The position numbers and the translations under genes were made by a program. The notes below the pieces were generated by a model. That model worked only from the letters and a program-made list of their open reading frames with translations, was not told the DNA's origin and did not search any database. From the NCBI GenBank assembly GCA_031277075.1, contig JAISLV010000032.1, positions 1-36,758 on the forward strand: 36,758 bases of DNA. Reading direction: 5' to 3'. This stretch comes from Endomicrobium sp. GTDB taxonomy: Bacteria; Elusimicrobiota; Endomicrobiia; Endomicrobiales; Endomicrobiaceae. Each line of letters opens with the position of its first letter. Position 1 is the first letter of the stretch. Shown one piece after another: positions 30,244 to 36,758 of this stretch.

Positions 30244-30969
30244 TTAAAAGCGGCGACTAGCTTCTTTGCTTTTTGCCGTCGTTTGCCGCCTCTGCGCGTC
30301 AAAAACATCCTTTATTTTTCCGTTTAGGCTTACTTCAAAAACGGGGAGCTTTGCCGTTTGTTCTATTAGTTTTGCATTTGTCGCCGACGATACGTCTTTG
30401 GCGTCTTTTTTGCCGTTTAGTATTATTCCTAAAATTTTTTGCCCGTCTCTTTTTAGTTTGTCTATTGTCAGCAGCGTATGATTTATCGTCCCCAACCCCG
30501 TTCTTGCGACCACGATGACAGGCAGACGAAACATTTTTATTAAATCGCTTACAAAAAAATCTTTTTTTAACGGAACTAAAAGCCCTCCGACGCCTTCAAC
30601 TACCGTGAAATCGTATTTGCCCGTAAAATATTCAAAAGTTTTTTGAACCTTTTTTAAATCAAAAACTTTCTTTTCAAGCAAAGACGCCCCATATGGCGAC
30701 ATGGGGTTTTTAAAAAATACGGGAGTGACTGTTTCGGGCTTTTCATTGATTTTTGCCGCTTTAATTAAAGCCTTCGCGTCGTTTCTGTCCCCTGTGGAAA
30801 CAGGTTTAAAAACGCCGCAATTTACGCCCGATTCTTTTAACGCGGCTGCTATTTGGCGGGAAATATAAGTTTTTCCGACTTCCGTGTCCGTAGCCGTTAT
30901 AAATATTCCCTTATAGCGTAAAATAGGAAAATTAAAAACGGAATGCGAAATCAAAGACTTTTTATACAC
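30244..30969 (-). CDS. bioD: ATP-dependent dethiobiotin synthetase BioD
   Basis: Closes the ureido ring of dethiobiotin using ATP and carbon dioxide. The family core GIFITATDTEVGKTYISRQI supplies the P-loop, with FKPVSTGDRNDAKAL following, VEGVGGLLVPL near 140 and VARTGLGTINHTLLT later. The frame can start at a GTG at 30969, which overlaps the bioF end by 19 bases and gives 241 residues. That adds about 20 residues before the usual BioD start. No better in-frame ATG exists near the core, so the exact start is uncertain. The basic C-terminal tail (RRQTTAKSKEASRRF) is unusual. The gene sits between bioF and bioA. Confidence 0.93.
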   Translation of the reverse strand: MYKKSLISHSVFNFPILRYKGIFITATDTEVGKTYISRQIAAALKESGVNCGVFKPVSTGDRNDAKALIKAAKINEKPETVTPVFFKNPMSPYGASLLEKKVFDLKKVQKTFEYFTGKYDFTVVEGVGGLLVPLKKDFFVSDLIKMFRLPVIVVARTGLGTINHTLLTIDKLKRDGQKILGIILNGKKDAKDVSSATNAKLIEQTAKLPVFEVSLNGKIKDVFDAQRRQTTAKSKEASRRF

Positions 30970-32117
30970 TTTTCTTTTTCCAATACAGCCGTTAAATTTT
31001 CAATATCAGCTCTAGTATGTCCTGCGGTTAGAGATATTCTTATTCTTGCCTGTCCGTCGGGGACTGTCGGCGGTTTAATGGCGGGGGCAAGAATAAAGTT
31101 TTCAAATAATTTTTTTGACAACGTTTCGGTAGTTTTAATATCGCCCGTTATAATAGGAACGATTTGAGTTTGACTTTTGCCGCAGTTAAACCCTAAAGCG
31201 CTCAATTTTTCTCTTAAATATTTCGCGTTGACGGATAACAAAATTCTTTGGTCGTCGGATTTTTTTATTATTTCCAGAGCTTTTAAAGCCGCCGCGCAAA
31301 TTGCGGGGGAAACAGCCGTCGTGTAAATAAAAGCTCTGCTTTTATTAATTAAATAATTAACGAGCTGCGAACTCCCGCATACAAAACCGCCTTGAGCGGC
31401 AAACGCTTTTGACAATGTGCCTATTATAACGTCTATCTGCGCGTCAACGCCCGCTAAACCGCGCCCTTCTTTTCCAAAAACCCCCGTTGAATGCGCCTCG
31501 TCAACGACGCTCACGGCTCCATATTGCGCGCAAAGTTTGCTAAAGTCGGAAAGAGGAGCTATGTCGCCGTCCATAGAAAATACCGATTCGCTTACAGCCA
31601 ATTTTAATTTATAGTCTTTTGTCCGTTTTAAAATTTTTTCAAACGAATACATATCGCAATGTTCGTAAATAAAAATTCTTGCTCCGCCGAGTTTTGCCCC
31701 GTCCCACAAAGAAGCGTGGTTAAGTTTGTCCATTATAACGCAAGCGTTGTCCGTTTTTGAAGCAAGCGCGCTTATTACGCCCGCGTTTGCCTGATACCCG
31801 CTTGGAAAGAGCAAGGCGCTTTCTTTGTTTTTAAAAGAGGCGACAGCCTCTTCAAGCATTTTGTGAATTAAAAGCGTTCCGCCGACTAAACGCGAAGACG
31901 CCCCTGCGGCTCCGTATTCGTCTAAAGCCGCTTTTACGGCGTCGTTAATTTCTTTGTTTCCCGCTAAATCAAGGTAATTGTTTGAGGAAAAATTTACAAA
32001 CTTTTTCCCGTCTATAACAATACGCGAAGACGGAACTCCCAAAACAAAGCGAAGCGTTCTCAACAGCCCTTGAGCGTCTATTTGAGATATTTTTTCATCT
32101 AAAAATTCATTGAGCAT
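30951..32117 (-). CDS. bioF: 8-amino-7-oxononanoate synthase BioF
   Basis: PLP enzyme joining pimeloyl-ACP/CoA with alanine at the start of the biotin ring pathway. 388 residues with FSSNNYLDLAGN (43-54), AAGASSRLVGGT (70-81), FPSGYQANAGV, SMDGDIAPL, VVDEAHSTGVFG (204-215) and PLP Lys237 in GTLSKAFAAQGG, then RISLTAGHT near the end. Length fits the family (about 385). The ATG at 32117 has only a weak AAGAGA upstream. It leads the bioF-bioD-bioA cluster; bioB, bioC and bioH are not in the window. KBL (2-amino-3-ketobutyrate ligase) is an alternative for this fold but the bio neighbours decide. Confidence 0.95.
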   Translation of the reverse strand: MLNEFLDEKISQIDAQGLLRTLRFVLGVPSSRIVIDGKKFVNFSSNNYLDLAGNKEINDAVKAALDEYGAAGASSRLVGGTLLIHKMLEEAVASFKNKESALLFPSGYQANAGVISALASKTDNACVIMDKLNHASLWDGAKLGGARIFIYEHCDMYSFEKILKRTKDYKLKLAVSESVFSMDGDIAPLSDFSKLCAQYGAVSVVDEAHSTGVFGKEGRGLAGVDAQIDVIIGTLSKAFAAQGGFVCGSSQLVNYLINKSRAFIYTTAVSPAICAAALKALEIIKKSDDQRILLSVNAKYLREKLSALGFNCGKSQTQIVPIITGDIKTTETLSKKLFENFILAPAIKPPTVPDGQARIRISLTAGHTRADIENLTAVLEKEKCIKSL

Positions 32118-32218
32118 TATTTTCTCTTACCGACAATCGCAAGCGGCAATACAAACCCTAGCGCAAGAAACCGCCGCCGTTTGCCTTTTTCCGTCAATTC
32201 CGCTTTATTTCTATCTAT
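32118..32218. other. Short spacer before MITE copy E
   Basis: Low-information sequence upstream of bioF (GACAATCGCAAGCGGCAA, then ACCGCCGCCG). No convincing promoter, operator or gene is visible. A BirA-type operator was looked for and not found. Confidence 0.3.
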
Positions 32219-32398
32219 GGGCGTCTCTAAAAACCCTAAAGCCCGTCCGAGCCTGCGCCTTGAGAGATATTGTCTCTGCGGCATTTCTTCATCAGAAAAT
32301 TTGTCCGTCTTTGCTCTTAGGACGCCCTTCATTGTCTTCTTTGCCCTGCCGCAAAATTTGCGGCAATTACGAACATTATAGGTTTTTGCAAGACGCCC
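32219..32398 (-). mobile_element. MITE-like element, copy E (full length, 180 bp), upstream of bioF
   Basis: The plus strand starts GGGCGTCTCTAAAAACC and ends GGTTTTTGCAAGACGCCC. It is the inverted counterpart of copy A, sharing the whole interior: ATTGTCTCTGCGG, TCAGAAAATTTGTCCGTC, TTGCTCTTA and GCAAAATTTGCGGCAATTAC. The right inverted end has drifted from AGAGAC to GCAAGAC, a variant also seen in copies B2 and C. No transposase. Confidence 0.85.
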
Positions 32399-32614
32399 AT
32401 TGCGCTTTTATTTAGCGTTCTTGTTTGTCAGACGCTACAGGGCAGGCGCGTTTTTAGTATCTGCCGTTATAGCGTTTAACAGCAGATTCTTCAAAAGACC
32501 CTGAAATAAATTTAGGGCGAGTTTCACATCGGTTTTGAGCGGCGTTTTGCGTCTGGTTTAAATGTCATCACAAACAAAGCCGATACAGATTTCAGCCTGT
32601 CTTAAAACGACGGA
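32399..32614. repeat. Gene-free stretch with hairpin-repeat fragments between bioF and ldh
   Basis: AGACCCTGAAATAAATTTAG followed by GGCGAG (32493-32517) is a decayed CCTGAA/TTCAGG hairpin, and TATCTGCCGTTA...AACAGCAGATTC resembles parts of the gap at 14730-14810. No gene and no clear terminator are visible. Confidence 0.45.
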
Positions 32615-33574
32615 TTAATATCCGCTGGCTTTTATTACTTCTTTAACTTTTTTGGCGGAATTTTGAAGGGCTTCCAATTCTTTTTCGTTGAAATCTATAG
32701 CAAGCGTTTGGCGAATGCCGAATTTATGCGTTACTGCGGGAACGCTCAAATAAATATCGCTGACGCCGCAATAATTTGTCAGCAAAGAAGAAACGGGCAA
32801 AACGGTATTTTCGTCTTTAAGGATAGAGCTTGATATTTTTGTAAGGGCAAGTCCTATGCCGTAAGACGTTTCGCCTTTTTTTTCAATAATTTCGTAAGCG
32901 GAATCCCTTACGTCTTCAAAAATTTCCTTGAGTTTAGCTTCTTCGTTTGATAGACAATTTTCTTTATCGCAAACTTTACAATAATCTTTAAAGAATACGC
33001 CGCCTATCATAGCTTTGCTCCACACGGGAAATTCGCTGTCGCCATGCTCGCCAAGAATAAAAGCGTGTATGCTCCTTGTGTCCACATTGCAATGCCTGCC
33101 TATAAGATACCTAAAGCGCGCGGAATCTAAAACCGTGCCAGAACCTATAACTTCGTTTGCCGGTTTGCCTGAAATTTTATAGACGATATAAGACAAAATA
33201 TCCACAGGATTTGACGCGACCAAAATTACCGCTTTAGGCGAATATTTTACAATTTGCGGAACTATGGTTTTTAAAATCTCGGCGTTTCCTTTAACTAAAT
33301 CTATTCTTGTTTCGCCGGGTTTTTGACCTCTGCCTGCGGTAATTACTACTAAATCGGAATTTGCCGCGTCGGAGTAATCGCCCGCGTAAATTCTAACTGG
33401 CGAAACGTAAGGCGCGCCGTGCGACAAATCCATAGCCTCGCCTTCGGCTTTTTTTCTGTTGTAATCTATAAGAACAATTTCGCGCGCAAGCCCTTTTATT
33501 ATCATTGAATAGGCATAGCGCATACCTACGTTGCCGCAGCCTATGATTGAAACTTTTGGCGTAAACGTTTTCAT
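32615..33574 (-). CDS. ldh: L-lactate dehydrogenase
   Basis: Interconverts pyruvate and L-lactate with NAD(H). About 319 residues from ATG 33574, with AGAGG upstream; an upstream in-frame start at 33652 adds an unlikely tail. The NAD fold SIIGCGNVGMRYAYSMI is at 9-25. The specificity loop is GRGQKPGETR: Gln84 marks lactate rather than malate dehydrogenase (which carries Arg there), and Arg90 is the mobile-loop Arg. Asp150, Arg153 and catalytic His177 (GEHGDSEFPVW) complete the site. An insertion FKDYCKVCDKENCL with four acidic/Cys residues near 195-208 is seen in many LDHs. Its product could be racemised if LarA exists elsewhere in this larE-bearing genome. Confidence 0.93.
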   Translation of the reverse strand: MKTFTPKVSIIGCGNVGMRYAYSMIIKGLAREIVLIDYNRKKAEGEAMDLSHGAPYVSPVRIYAGDYSDAANSDLVVITAGRGQKPGETRIDLVKGNAEILKTIVPQIVKYSPKAVILVASNPVDILSYIVYKISGKPANEVIGSGTVLDSARFRYLIGRHCNVDTRSIHAFILGEHGDSEFPVWSKAMIGGVFFKDYCKVCDKENCLSNEEAKLKEIFEDVRDSAYEIIEKKGETSYGIGLALTKISSSILKDENTVLPVSSLLTNYCGVSDIYLSVPAVTHKFGIRQTLAIDFNEKELEALQNSAKKVKEVIKASGY

Positions 33575-33747
33575 ATTTTTCCTCTGTTTTGTAAAGCGTT
33601 TAAGTTTTTGCGATGTAAAAGCGGGAAAGAAACGAAGCGTATAAAGAAGCAAAACTTCAAATAGGCGTTTTACAAAAGCCAGACAATTTCCATTTTAGGC
33701 ATCGCGGGCGTTATAAAACGCATAGACTAACGCAAACGCAAATTATT

Positions 33748-33834
33748 CGGAGAGGGCGGGATTTGAACCCGCGATACGGTTTCCCGTATATTAGTTTTCG
33801 AGACTAACTCCTTCAACCGCTCGGACACCTCTCC
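33748..33834 (-). tRNA. tRNA-Ser (anticodon CGA)
   Basis: An 87-nt class II tRNA. Acceptor GGAGAGG pairs with CCTCTCC, discriminator G. The D-arm holds CCGAGCGGTTGAAGG. The anticodon stem TTAGT/ACTAA holds loop CTCGAAA with anticodon CGA, reading UCG. The variable arm is long (TATACGGG...CCGTATC-like), and the T-arm is GCGGGTTCAAATCCCGC. CCA is not encoded. Confidence 0.97.
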
Positions 33835-34023
33835 ATTTTAAAGGCAAAACAAAAGCGGAAATTTTAAACGTCGGCGAGAACATTTAAAATATCTGTAAAA
33901 ATCAAAGCTCATAGATTATACAAATATTTTTACCTGCTCTCAAGTTTCCCGCATCTTGTCAAGATGACGCCGAAAGAAGAGTACGTCTTATTGTGTAAAA
34001 TGACAAGCAGAGGAATGTATCGT
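33835..34023. other. Spacer between tRNA-Ser and the decayed gene
   Basis: 189 bases with no gene. A small CATCTTGTCAAGATG hairpin lies near 33952-33966 without a T-run. Confidence 0.3.
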
Positions 34024-34761
34024 TTATTGTTTTGTTTTATTTGATTTTAAGTTTGATGTTAGCCATTCTGAATATATTTCTAAACTGCTTTGAGTTTTAA
34101 TTAATCCGTCTAATAGCCATTTAAATTTTCTTATCCCGCCCAATTCCTTTTCATTTTCTTTCCATTGTTTTTCTTCATCTATTTGTTTTTTGTTAATGGC
34201 ATATCTTTTGCTAGCCGAGCCAATGCTTTATCTAGCATGTCTATAAATTTTTGCCGTCCAAACTGTGTGAGACTTTTTTTCTGTAAATTTTTTGCGCAAA
34301 TACTAATGCCCTTAACAAGAGAATGTATTTTGTTAGATATTTCTATTAAATTTTTTAAAGGACGAATATATTTTTTATCTTGCAAAAATAATCTGACATT
34401 AATTTGATTGTTATATACGCTTGTAATAAGACGTTCATTATCTTTCAATATTTTTAGCAAAATTGCATTTTGAGTCTCAATTACTTCTGCCCAGCTTATA
34501 GTATTTTCTTTAAGCAGCTTAATGTAATCTCTATTAAAAGTATCATTACTTATCTCAAGTATCGTAAAAAAAAACATCAACAGTCTTTGCAGCCGATATA
34601 TAAGTATCAGCTATGATTTTTCTTGTTTATTCTATATGCTTTTTTTCAAAATATCCCAGTGTTTTTTTAGTGGCATAAACAGCCAATAAAATTCCCAAAA
34701 TACCAACCGTATTGCCGTTTATCCAAGCCAATATATCAATTATTTTATAAAGCGCTGTCAT
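34024..34761 (-). pseudogene. Decayed gene for a membrane-anchored helical protein, broken by one stop and two frameshifts
   Basis: Three open pieces in different frames read as one protein of about 245 residues. Piece 1 (34627-34761) is MTALYKIIDILAWINGN with a transmembrane helix (TVGILGILLAVYAT), ending at TAA 34627-34629. Piece 2 resumes in frame (TRKIIADTYISAAKTVDVFF), then shifts at a run of nine A on the plus strand (34566-34574; nine T on the coding strand); eight would restore TILEISNDTFNRDYIKLLKE. Piece 3 shifts at a four-base T run (34206-34209 plus strand) and continues RYAINKKQIDEEKQ to IYSEWLTSNLKSNKTK. I do not recognise the family. It lies 69 bases downstream of jetD and may once have been an accessory of that system. 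Confidence 0.6.
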
Positions 34762-34830
34762 TAATGTATCATTTATCCTCTTTTAGATAAATATAAGGCT
34801 CTAAATTTTCTTTTACCCGCATTAGAAAAC

Positions 34831-35994
34831 TTATCGGCTATATGCGCTGTGAAGTAAATTATTCACAACATACTCCAAAGGGATTTTTTCCTGTTCTAAG
34901 CGCCAATTGTTTAGTTTTAATAATTCGTATAATTTTTGTTCTTCATTGGTTAAATTTAATGTTGTGGAAATTTTATTTGACGTTCCTTTGCCTTTTTCAT
35001 TTTCAAATTGCTTAAATGTCGCTTCGTCCATTAAAAAACTATTGGTATTTGGGAAATAGTTTCTAAATTGCGATAAAATTTCAAACCCTTGAGTATCTAA
35101 ATCTCCCCAATATAATAACTCTATATCCTTAAACCATGCTGTATTTTTTAGATTTTCAACAGTATATCCTTTCCCAAAAATTACAATTGTTTCATTGATA
35201 ATTGGGAAAGTCAAAACGTTCATTTTATTTTCCACAACAAAAACTTTTTTAACAGGCAGGTTCAATTTTTCAAATCGGCTGACGGGAACGCTCAAATCGT
35301 CTATCCCTGAAAAATATTGTCGGCTGATATTTTTATCTAAAATACGAAACCTTACCAAAGGCTCGTCGTATTTTAAATGAAACCGTTTTTCAAAATCTTT
35401 TTCGTCTTTATTTGCGTTTCCGCCTATCAAAATATCAAGCGCTTCTTTGAGAATTCCTTTATTGTTTTCAATAAACTTGGTATGAACCGCTATCGGCAAT
35501 TGGCGGATGTAGAGATTTGGTTTAGGATTTTTAATGAAATATTTACAAACTTCTATAATGTCTTGCCAAACGTTATAGTCAATCAATTTTTGAGGATGCG
35601 AAAGCGCCAATTCTTTTAATTGCGGAAGCGCGCCGATTAACAATTTATAATTTTGCGCAAATATTTGATATTCTTTTTCTTTTCCTGTTATCTTAAGATA
35701 ATCTTCAAGCGTTTCAATTGCTATTTTTTCAGGGATAGATTGTTTTCCTATTTTATTGAATTGCTTTTGCGTTTCTATCAAAGAATACCCGATTTTTTTA
35801 TTAGATTTGGAGTTGTTTCGCAATATTTCAAGCGAGTTTTGATATGCGGGCAATTTTTCCATTAAGTTCTTTGCGGTGATTTTTCCTATCCTGTTAATTT
35901 CTTTCGGAAAGAAATTAACGCGGTCAATATGCGCGGCTAATACGTTTTTCCACCAGCTTAAACATTGTTTTTGTATTTCTTTGGGCGTTATCAT
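34831..35994 (-). CDS. jetD: Wadjet system nuclease subunit JetD (DUF3322 + Toprim-like DUF2220)
   Basis: JetD is the nuclease of the Wadjet SMC defence complex, which extrudes and cuts small circular DNA such as plasmids. 387 residues: an N-terminal DUF3322-type arm domain (MITPKEIQKQCLSWWKNVLA, FFPKEINRIGKITAKNL), then a Toprim-like catalytic domain. Motifs are FVVENKMNVLTFP (catalytic Glu near 250) and ELLYWGDLDTQGFEIL (the DxD acidic pair near 297-299). The C-terminal EQEKIPLEYVVNNLL is typical. Its ATG overlaps the jetC TGA by 4 bases (ATGA), implying coupling. Length matches JetD (about 380-400). It appears intact. Confidence 0.92.
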   Translation of the reverse strand: MITPKEIQKQCLSWWKNVLAAHIDRVNFFPKEINRIGKITAKNLMEKLPAYQNSLEILRNNSKSNKKIGYSLIETQKQFNKIGKQSIPEKIAIETLEDYLKITGKEKEYQIFAQNYKLLIGALPQLKELALSHPQKLIDYNVWQDIIEVCKYFIKNPKPNLYIRQLPIAVHTKFIENNKGILKEALDILIGGNANKDEKDFEKRFHLKYDEPLVRFRILDKNISRQYFSGIDDLSVPVSRFEKLNLPVKKVFVVENKMNVLTFPIINETIVIFGKGYTVENLKNTAWFKDIELLYWGDLDTQGFEILSQFRNYFPNTNSFLMDEATFKQFENEKGKGTSNKISTTLNLTNEEQKLYELLKLNNWRLEQEKIPLEYVVNNLLHSAYSR

Positions 35995-36758
35995 TGTATT
36001 GTCTCTGAAATAATGTTAACCGAATTATGTTTTTGTTTTTTCCGTTTATATTCTTCTATAGTAAGGTATTGTATTTCAGAATTATTCCCTTGCGTGTTAG
36101 ATACGATATGGACGGAGTTGATATAATTTTCAATGATATGAATTTTTTGAAAAGGAGTAATTACGAGCAATTGCAGATTCAATTTCTTAAATAATTCCAG
36201 CCCAAATTGCGCGCTTTCGTCGTCGCTGCGCCCAAAGGCTTCGTCTATAACTACAAACCGAAACGATTTGCTGCGGGATTGATAATACGATAACCCGAAT
36301 TGATACGCCAATGCCGACGCCAAAATTGTGTACGCCAATTTTTCTTTTTGTCCGCCAGATTTGCCCGCCGAATCGGAATAATATTCTTTTACACCGCCGT
36401 CTTCGCAATAGAGTTCGCTTGCGCTAAATAAAAACCAGTTGCGGGCGTCTGTAACTTTTTTCGTCCAGTCTATATTTTTGTTGTCATTGTCAATAAATCG
36501 GTCTAAAAATTTCTTTACCATTAAAAAGCGGTTTTCAGTGTAAGCGTCTGAAGAGTCTAAAATATCCGCATAGCAGTTTCGCAAATCGTTTTTAAAATCT
36601 AATATTTCTTTATCGGAATTATTATCGGCAGAAAGTTTAATATAAGTTCCTTTGTTAAATTCTATTTCTTTTAAATGTTCGTTAATCTCGTCTATTTTAC
36701 GCTTTATTTCCTTACAATGTTCTTCTAATCTAACGTCAAAAATGCGAATGTCTTCAAT
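35991..36758 (-). CDS. jetC: Wadjet SMC-like ATPase JetC, C-terminal part (5' end beyond window)
   Basis: The open frame runs from the window edge to TGA 35991, giving 255 residues of what should be an about 1100-residue SMC/MukB-like protein. The leading part is coiled-coil-like and ends NEHLKEIEFNKGTYIKL, typical just before the head. The ABC signature SGGQKEKLAYTILASALAYQF lies in mid-fragment, and Walker B with catalytic Glu is FRFVVIDEAFGRSDDESAQF. A D-loop/H-region follows (LQLLVITPFQKIHIIE). The stop overlaps jetD's start. jetA and jetB, normally upstream, would lie to the right of this window. Confidence 0.92.
   Translation of the reverse strand: MEDIRIFDVRLEEHCKEIKRKIDEINEHLKEIEFNKGTYIKLSADNNSDKEILDFKNDLRNCYADILDSSDAYTENRFLMVKKFLDRFIDNDNKNIDWTKKVTDARNWFLFSASELYCEDGGVKEYYSDSAGKSGGQKEKLAYTILASALAYQFGLSYYQSRSKSFRFVVIDEAFGRSDDESAQFGLELFKKLNLQLLVITPFQKIHIIENYINSVHIVSNTQGNNSEIQYLTIEEYKRKKQKHNSVNIISETIQ

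Noticed and set aside
32615..33574. Malate dehydrogenase
   Set aside because: The substrate loop reads GQKPGETR with Gln, not Arg, at the specificity position, which fits lactate dehydrogenase.

Overview
The window reads as AT-leaning bacterial chromosome from a strictly or mostly anaerobic, biosynthetically capable, outer-membrane-bearing organism. The clues are an oxygen-sensitive class III ribonucleotide reductase, LarE, a GGGtGRT/Fe-S scaffold pair, an L-lactate dehydrogenase, a PorV-type barrel and a type IX-like secreted protease. This mix, together with dense interspersed intergenic repeats, fits Elusimicrobiota (Endomicrobium-like). That assignment is recalled from gene families and was not searched; no rRNA is present to confirm it. 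Almost all genes lie on the minus strand, so the right edge is transcriptionally upstream.

Layout from left to right. 1-3112: arginine genes argJ (cut by the window edge) and argC, with a Sel1-repeat lipid/periplasm-type protein between them. 3113-4203: a repeat-filled gap and rsmI. 4378-7855: an anaerobic ribonucleotide reductase operon read right to left as promoter, cobalamin riboswitch, attenuator terminator, nrdD, a separate 59-residue glycyl-radical domain gene, then nrdG. 7860-8900: debris, with a TonB-dependent-receptor/TonB chimera and a P-loop fragment. 8975-14374: a PorV-like barrel and a 1436-residue M6 metalloprotease with five near-identical IPT repeats and a type A sorting-like C-terminus. 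15122-16968: GGGtGRT protein plus IscU/NifU-like scaffold. 17081-18753: a lipoprotein, an FtsB/DivIC-like protein and a TroA-like binding protein. 18851-20739: a HinfI-like (GANTC) restriction-modification pair. 21003-25961: larE, then the conserved pepQ-efp-accB-accC order. 26117-28502: a cold-shock protein, a cupin, an exported nitroreductase and a stand-alone MetH reactivation domain. 28663-32117: bioF-bioD-bioA. 32615-33834: ldh and tRNA-Ser(CGA). 34024-36758: a decayed membrane-protein gene, then jetD and the 3' end of jetC from a Wadjet plasmid-defence system running off the right edge.

Cross-links between genes: biotin made through BioF/D/A would be used by AccB/AccC. Vitamin B12 appears three times (riboswitch over nrdD, MetH activation domain, receptor remnant). 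This suggests a B12-using cell that shuts off its B12-independent reductase when B12 is present. PorV and a protease with a sorting-type C-terminus suggest type IX-like secretion.

Three repeat families fill the gaps: (i) a 120-180 bp MITE-like element with GGGTGTCTCTAAAAACC-type inverted ends, seen at least six times and repeatedly touching gene starts; (ii) CCTGAA/TTCAGG and GACGCG/CGCGTC hairpins; (iii) degenerate GCTAAGCGGCTAGG-type sequence. Several operon-first genes have a -10 box only 6-8 nt before ATG and no Shine-Dalgarno, suggesting leaderless transcripts. The most interesting items are the split, B12-riboswitch-controlled class III reductase and the gene-start-abutting mobile repeats.
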